Assembly (NCBI RefSeq): GCF_036014195.1
Contig: NZ_CP107918.1
Coordinates: 5,518,001-5,582,000 of the forward strand
Length of the DNA: 64,000 bases
Reading direction: 5' to 3'
DNA from: Streptomyces sp. NBC_00442
Lineage (GTDB): Bacteria; Actinomycetota; Actinomycetes; Streptomycetales; Streptomycetaceae
Part shown: positions 59,965 to 64,000 of the stretch, piece by piece
Layout of the letters: every line of letters starts with the position of its first letter
Position numbering within the stretch: position 1 is the first letter of the stretch
Translations under genes and position numbers: made by a program
Notes under the pieces: model-generated
Database searches by the model: none
What the model was told of the DNA's origin: nothing
The model's input: only the letters and a program-made list of their open reading frames with translations

Positions 59965-60032
59965 GTTCGGCTGTTCCTCTCGGTGGTCGCTGCCGAAGGG
60001 CTGGATCGGTTCATGGAACCTGGCCGCGATGT

Positions 60033-60860
60033 TCAGCCGATATATTCCTGATCTCCGGCCCGATCTCCGGCCTGGCTCGACGGCCCGTGCGGCGGACCGG
60101 GAGCCGCGTAGGCGACGGCCGCGGCGTACCCCCGGGCCACGGTGAGATCCATCAGGGTCCACCTGGGGAGGCCGGCCGGGCCGGGGCCGGTGCCCACGTA
60201 GTCGACGTCGGGCGAAACGCCGAGCCCCGTGCCGATGCCCTTCAGATAGGCCTCCTTGCGGCACCAGCAGCGGCCGAAGGCGGCCCGCCGGTCCTCGGGC
60301 CCCGCGAGCAGCGCCAACTCGGCGGTCTCCCGCGGGTGCAGGGTGGTCGCGAGTTCGTCCGCGACCGCCGCGTCGGGCAGGCGCTCCACGTCCACACCGA
60401 CCGGAGTCGGCCCGAACGCGAGGAGCACCTGGTCGCCGCTGTGGGAGAGCGAGAAGTGCAGCCCGGAACCGGGCACGGCGGGGCGGCCGTGGGGCTCCGC
60501 GCACAGCGGGCAGGGTTCGCGGTCCAGGACCACGTCGGCCGGATCGACGGCGAGATAGGAGCCGAGCAGCCGGCGCAGGGCCAGGTGTGCGGTGGCGTAA
60601 CGGTTCCGGTCGGCGGGGGAGCGGAACTGGCTCCAGCGCCGGCGTTCGGCCGCGTCCAGGACCCGTTGGACGTCGGCCGTCGCCTCCTCCTGTTCGCCGA
60701 CCGTCACCTGCCAGATGTCCAGCTCGTGCGGGCGGGGCAGGGCCAGGGGCGTGGGCGTGGGCACCGGTGTGGGCACGGGCGTGGGCAGAGGGGCGGCGGT
60801 GAGCACGCGGGGCCGCCGGCCGGAGGGGGCAAGGACGGTGTTCGGGAGAGTTGCGGGCAT
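60033..60860 (-). CDS. Sfp-type 4'-phosphopantetheinyl transferase
   Basis: This 275-residue enzyme attaches the phosphopantetheine arm of CoA to carrier-protein domains of NRPS or PKS enzymes. Motifs are LHFSLSHSGDQVLLAF, PVGVDVERL (Mg-binding Asp/Glu) and WCRKEAYLKGIGTGLG. A Pro/Thr/Val repeat (PTPVPTPVPTPTP) sits in the N-terminal tail. ATG 60860 is used. It lies in a minus-strand run with an NRPS thioesterase end, MFS, GNAT and DDAH-like genes, so it probably activates the local synthetase. Confidence 0.93.
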   Translation of the reverse strand: MPATLPNTVLAPSGRRPRVLTAAPLPTPVPTPVPTPTPLALPRPHELDIWQVTVGEQEEATADVQRVLDAAERRRWSQFRSPADRNRYATAHLALRRLLGSYLAVDPADVVLDREPCPLCAEPHGRPAVPGSGLHFSLSHSGDQVLLAFGPTPVGVDVERLPDAAVADELATTLHPRETAELALLAGPEDRRAAFGRCWCRKEAYLKGIGTGLGVSPDVDYVGTGPGPAGLPRWTLMDLTVARGYAAAVAYAAPGPPHGPSSQAGDRAGDQEYIG

Positions 60861-60978
60861 CGAGACCTCGGTGTTCGGTCGGCGCCGGGTGGGTTGGTGG
60901 AGGGGTGGGGCGGTGATGGGTGGGTCGGTGGAGGTCGCCGGTGGGAGTCGGCGGGAGCCGGCCCGCCGGCGCCGCGCG

Positions 60979-61812
60979 TCAGACGGCGGTCGTGCGGTGA
61001 CGGATCTCCAAGGTGCAGCACTTGACGCTGCCACCTCCCTTGAGGAGTTCCGACAGGTCCAGGCCGATGGGCTCGAAGCCCCGCTCCCGCAGCTGGCGCG
61101 CCACACCCGTGGCGGCCTCCGGCAGGATGACGTGGTAGCCGTCGCTGACCGCGTTGAGGCCGAACACCTCCGCGTCGGCCTCGCTGACCCGGATCGCGTC
61201 GGGAAAGAGACGTTCGAGCACGGCACGGCTGCCCGGCGAGAAGGCCTCGGGGAAGTACATGATCTCGTCACCGTCGAGGACGGTGAGAGCGGTGTCGAGG
61301 TGGTAGAACCGCGGGTCCACGAGGTTCAGGCCGATCACCGGCCGGCCGAAGAACTCCTGCGCCTCCGCATGCCCCTCGGGCGCGCTGCGGAAGCCGGTCC
61401 CGGCCAGCAGCCAGCTGCGGGTGACCAGGAAGTCCCCCTCGCCCTCGTTGACATGGGCCGGGTCGTGGAGCTCGGCGAAGCCGTGCGTGCGGAACCAGTC
61501 GAGGTAGGCGGGCCCCTCGGCGGCGCGCTCGATGTTGCGGAACCGGACCCCGAGGACCTTGCCGTCCACCACGGTCGCGCCGTTGGCCGCGTACACCATG
61601 TCGGGGTAGCCGGGGAGCGGGTCGATCAGGTCGACGGTGTGGCCGAGCTCCTGGTGGAGGGCGAACAGCTGCTCCCACTGGGCGATGGCGAGATCGGTGT
61701 CCACCGGCTTGGCCGGGTCCATCCACGGGTTGATCGCGTAGGTGACCTCGAAGTGCGTCGGGCGGCACATGAGGTAGTGGCGGGTGCGGGCGGTGCGGGC
61801 GGGCTTGTTCAT
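60979..61812 (-). CDS. DDAH-like amidinohydrolase
   Basis: This 277-residue guanidino-group modifying enzyme is of the dimethylarginine dimethylaminohydrolase/arginine deiminase fold. Landmarks are MCRPTHFEVTYAINPWMD, YPDMVYAANGATVVDGKVL, NEGEGDFLV (acidic substrate contact), FYHLDTALTVL (His) and the C-terminal SVKCCTLEIRHR (Cys nucleophile). It would form citrulline from a methylated arginine, or hydrolyse another guanidine. In an NRPS neighbourhood it may supply or edit a non-proteinogenic building block, or protect against a guanidino product. Start ATG 61812. Confidence 0.85.
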   Translation of the reverse strand: MNKPARTARTRHYLMCRPTHFEVTYAINPWMDPAKPVDTDLAIAQWEQLFALHQELGHTVDLIDPLPGYPDMVYAANGATVVDGKVLGVRFRNIERAAEGPAYLDWFRTHGFAELHDPAHVNEGEGDFLVTRSWLLAGTGFRSAPEGHAEAQEFFGRPVIGLNLVDPRFYHLDTALTVLDGDEIMYFPEAFSPGSRAVLERLFPDAIRVSEADAEVFGLNAVSDGYHVILPEAATGVARQLRERGFEPIGLDLSELLKGGGSVKCCTLEIRHRTTAV

Positions 61813-61863
61813 GGTGTTCCTCCGGAACGTTGTGGTTCGCAGGGGTGCGAAGGGGTGTCGAGC

Positions 61864-61888
61864 GAAGTGAAGTGAAGTGAAGTGAAGT
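61864..61888 (-). repeat. (GAAGT)5 microsatellite
   Basis: Five exact GAAGT units (plus strand) lie in the 130-bp gap upstream of the DDAH-like gene, 52-76 bp before its ATG. Low-GC microsatellites are rare in this genome type; on the mRNA the repeat reads ACTTC. Confidence 0.85.
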
Positions 61889-61942
61889 GGGTTACGGATC
61901 AGGTGAGTTGACGGTGAGGTGACGGGACCGAAGGCGCTGAGG

Positions 61943-62512
61943 TCAGACGGTCAGAGCGAGGTACGCGTCGTCGAAGCCGGGGCCCAGCCGCTCGCCGTCG
62001 TCCCAGGGGGCGAGCTTCTGGAGGCAGACCTGGTCGTGCCAGCGGCCTCCGGCGTGCAGATGGCCGCGCGAGACGCCCACGGCCCGGAACCCGTGCTTGT
62101 CGAGGACGCGCCGGGACGCCGCGTTGTCGAGCCGGACGTACGCGTCGATCCGGTGCAGCCCGAGCTCGAAGAAGGCGATCTCCAGGAGCTGGCCGACGGC
62201 GCTGCTCGCGTACCCCCGGCCGCCGAACGCCCGCGGCACCCAGTAACCGACCGAGGCGCCCATCAGGTGGCCCAGCGCGATGTTGGTGAGGTTGATCCGG
62301 CCGACCGGTCGCCCGTCGAGCTCCATGATCCAGGGCAGCATCCGCCCGGCCGCGGATTCCCGCAGGGCCTCCGCGACGGACTCGTGCTGTCCCCGCGGGG
62401 TGAAGAACGCGTCGGGCTCGTCGGGTTCCCACTGCCGCAGGAACTCCCGGTCCCGGAGGTAGAGCTCGGCGAGGGGTTCGCTGTCCGCCGCCCGAAGTGG
62501 CCTGATGCGCAT
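61943..62512 (-). CDS. GNAT N-acetyltransferase (RimJ/RimL type)
   Basis: This 189-residue acetyl-CoA dependent acetyltransferase has MRIRPLRAADSEPLAELY, GRINLTNIALGHLMGASVGY, RAFGGRGYASSAVGQLLE (the acetyl-CoA pyrophosphate loop) and LHRIDAYVRLDNAASRRVLD. This is the RimJ-like subfamily, which acetylates ribosomal protein termini or small molecules. Between the exporter and the DDAH-like gene in an NRPS-linked run it may be a tailoring or self-resistance enzyme. It starts 6 bp after the MFS stop. Confidence 0.9.
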   Translation of the reverse strand: MRIRPLRAADSEPLAELYLRDREFLRQWEPDEPDAFFTPRGQHESVAEALRESAAGRMLPWIMELDGRPVGRINLTNIALGHLMGASVGYWVPRAFGGRGYASSAVGQLLEIAFFELGLHRIDAYVRLDNAASRRVLDKHGFRAVGVSRGHLHAGGRWHDQVCLQKLAPWDDGERLGPGFDDAYLALTV

Positions 62513-62518
62513 GGGGGT

Positions 62519-63808
62519 TCAGCTCTCCTTTCGGGCGGGGAAGTCCCGCAGGCGGCGGACCGGGCTCGCGAGCAGGACCAGGGCGGCGCCGAGGAGGACC
62601 GTGGACATGATCCAGATCGTGGTCCGGGTGCCCAGCGCGTCGCCGAGCGCGCCGCCCAGCAGGGCTCCGACGGGGATCGCCCCGTAACTGATGGTGGAGC
62701 TGCTGGCCCGGACCCGGCCGAGGAGTTCGGTCGGGCAGTAGGTCTGGTAGAAGCTGCCCGCGATGACGTTGCCCGCGATCACTCCGCACACCGCCACGCC
62801 CCAGGCCACCGCGCTCACCGCGATGGGCAACTGCCGTCCGCCGAGCGGCACGAGGAAGATGAAGGGGGCGACCACGAACATGCAGAGCAGCAGTCCGCGG
62901 GCGCTCCCGAAGCGGCGTGCGATCCGGCCCGCGACCGCCGCGCCGGCCAGACCGCCGGCGCTGACCACCGCGAACACGGTGCCGACGGAGCCGGGCGCCA
63001 GGCCGGCGTCCCGCAGCAGGAACACCGTCTGGACGGCCTGGATGCCGTTGAGGGCGAGGTTGCCCAGCATGGCGAAGCAGGCCAGCGCGCGCAGGTAGGG
63101 GTCGCCGAGCAGGAAGCGGAGGCCCTCGGCGATCTCGTGCCGCAGGGCGCGTCGTTGCGCCGGCGGCGGGGGTTCCTCCCGGACGTCGATCCGGCTGAGG
63201 CAGAACGCGGAGACCAGGTAGCTCAGGGCGTCCGCGAACAGTCCCGTGACCGCGCCGAGCAGCTGCGTGAGCAGTCCCGCCACACCGGGGCCCGCGACCT
63301 CCGCCGCGGCCTCGCCGCCCCGCAGTTTGGTGTTCGCCTCCATGATGTCGGCGGAGTCGACCACGGAGGGCAGCAGGGCGCCGTACGCGGTGCTGAAGAA
63401 CACCTTGGCGACGCCGGACAGCAGGGCCACCGCCACCACGTGGACGACGGTGAGCCGTCCCGTCCAGGCGGCGACCGGCACGCTGGCGAACAGCACCATC
63501 AGGGCGAGGTCGCAGACCAGCATCACCTTGCGGCGCCGCCAGCGGTCCACCCAGGCGCCGGCCGGCAGGCCGATGAAAAGCCACGGTATCCAGGCGGCCG
63601 CCGTCAGCACGCCCATCAGGAGCGGGCTCGCGTGCAGCGACACCGCCGCCACCAGGGAGAGCGACACGTTGCCGATGGCGGTTCCCAGGCCGCTGACCGT
63701 CTCCCCCAGCCACAGCCGGCGGAAGTCGGCCGAGCCCCACAGGCCCCAGCGGCGCCGTGGCGGGCTGTGCGGCGCCGGCGGTTTCCCGGGCGCGTACGTC
63801 GTACTCAT
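62519..63808 (-). CDS. MFS exporter (EntS/DHA3-like)
   Basis: This 429-residue 12-helix transporter has FRRLWLGETVSGLGTAIGNV at its start, typical of DHA3/EntS-like exporters, motif A as LPAGAWVDRWRRRKVML, and PVGALLGGALGDALGT in the C-terminal half. The group exports siderophores and macrolides. The start overlaps the NRPS stop (ATGA), so it is co-translated with the synthetase and is the likely product exporter. Confidence 0.9.
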   Translation of the reverse strand: MSTTYAPGKPPAPHSPPRRRWGLWGSADFRRLWLGETVSGLGTAIGNVSLSLVAAVSLHASPLLMGVLTAAAWIPWLFIGLPAGAWVDRWRRRKVMLVCDLALMVLFASVPVAAWTGRLTVVHVVAVALLSGVAKVFFSTAYGALLPSVVDSADIMEANTKLRGGEAAAEVAGPGVAGLLTQLLGAVTGLFADALSYLVSAFCLSRIDVREEPPPPAQRRALRHEIAEGLRFLLGDPYLRALACFAMLGNLALNGIQAVQTVFLLRDAGLAPGSVGTVFAVVSAGGLAGAAVAGRIARRFGSARGLLLCMFVVAPFIFLVPLGGRQLPIAVSAVAWGVAVCGVIAGNVIAGSFYQTYCPTELLGRVRASSSTISYGAIPVGALLGGALGDALGTRTTIWIMSTVLLGAALVLLASPVRRLRDFPARKES

Positions 63809-64000
63809 CGGGTCTCTCCCTGATCCGTCGTGGCCAGCCTCTTGGCGACCGCCTCCGCGATGGCGGCGATCGGGCCGGGCCGGGTCATCGCGCCGTGCGA
63901 GCAGGCGATGGTGTGGTGTTCGATCAGGCCGGTCACGTGGGGGCGCCAGGCACCCTCGTACGGCCAGTCGTCGGGCTTGTCGAGCGAGGCGCCGACGAAC
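63805..64000 (-). CDS. NRPS C-terminal thioesterase end (partial)
   Basis: Only the last 64 codons are in the window: FVGASLDKPDDWPYEGAWRP, then HVTGLIEHHTIACSHGAMTR and PGPIAAIAEAVAKRL. This is the C-terminal end of a type I thioesterase domain of a nonribosomal peptide synthetase (the catalytic His would fall in ACSHGAM). The enzyme itself lies beyond the window. The stop overlaps the MFS start. It identifies the 59-64 kb minus-strand run as the flank of a nonribosomal peptide cluster. Confidence 0.75.
   Translation of the reverse strand, partial: FVGASLDKPDDWPYEGAWRPHVTGLIEHHTIACSHGAMTRPGPIAAIAEAVAKRLATTDQGETR

Overview
The window is chromosomal DNA from a Streptomyces-type actinomycete. 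It has very high GC with GC-rich third codon positions, GTG/TTG/CTG starts, many 4-bp stop/start overlaps, a SapB-type ram locus, F420-dependent and ECF-transporter genes, a type A RNase P RNA with actinobacterial features, and intergenic repeat modules typical of the genus. No tRNA, rRNA, transposase or CRISPR array was seen.  Layout. 0-7 kb: a DUF2330 protein, a flavin-reductase-like (PNPOx fold) protein, a CYP125-like P450 divergent from a FadA5-like thiolase, a secreted lipase and a secreted lytic transglycosylase. 7.2-13.1 kb: a five-gene minus-strand operon behind a cobalamin riboswitch, encoding two membrane-anchored secreted proteins (one a terpene-cyclase-like alpha/alpha toroid) and a complete ECF transporter (T, fused A-A', S). 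13.4-16.6 kb: an MBL-fold hydrolase divergent from an aldehyde dehydrogenase plus a 3-Cys ferredoxin. 16.7-23.5 kb: ramC-ramS-ramA-ramB with convergent ramR, a class III lanthipeptide locus of the SapB type. 23.5-24.4 kb: a tandem repeat field. 24.4-28.6 kb: a KstR-type TetR regulator divergent from a glycosyltransferase-methyltransferase-toroid cassette. 28.7-36.8 kb: a lipoprotein, an F420-type LLM oxidoreductase, a DUF5336-like membrane protein, an amidase, a methyltransferase, and a fused acyl-CoA dehydrogenase with an Ltp1-like thiolase. 36.8-38.5 kb: gene remnants around a lone NAD-dependent epimerase. 38.5-43.6 kb: an MFS exporter and an ABC exporter with a DesKR-like two-component system. 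43.7-47 kb: MaoC hydratase, Zn alcohol dehydrogenase and SDR. 47-59 kb: repeats and housekeeping genes (Nif3, zinc ribbon protein, RNase H/phosphatase, KDPG aldolase, YaaA, an RNB ribonuclease, MerR, rnpB). 59-64 kb: the edge of a nonribosomal peptide cluster (PPTase, DDAH-like hydrolase, GNAT, MFS, NRPS thioesterase tail).  The main unifying observation is a dispersed steroid/sterol side-chain degradation regulon. Seven sites matching, or one base off, the mycobacterial KstR operator (TNNAACNNGTTNNA) lie in five intergenic regions. These regions precede CYP125/thiolase, MBL/ALDH-ferredoxin, kstR/glycosyltransferase, the FadE34-like dehydrogenase-Ltp1 pair, and MaoC-ADH-SDR. A second 15-bp palindrome, CTGAC-N5-RTCAG, occurs in four promoters of the same group, including the LLM oxidoreductase, and suggests a second regulator. 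Other notable points are a RamS precursor with a Gly/His spacer, a cobalamin-regulated toroid-plus-ECF uptake system, a CTG start coupled to an upstream stop, and a two-allele tandem repeat.
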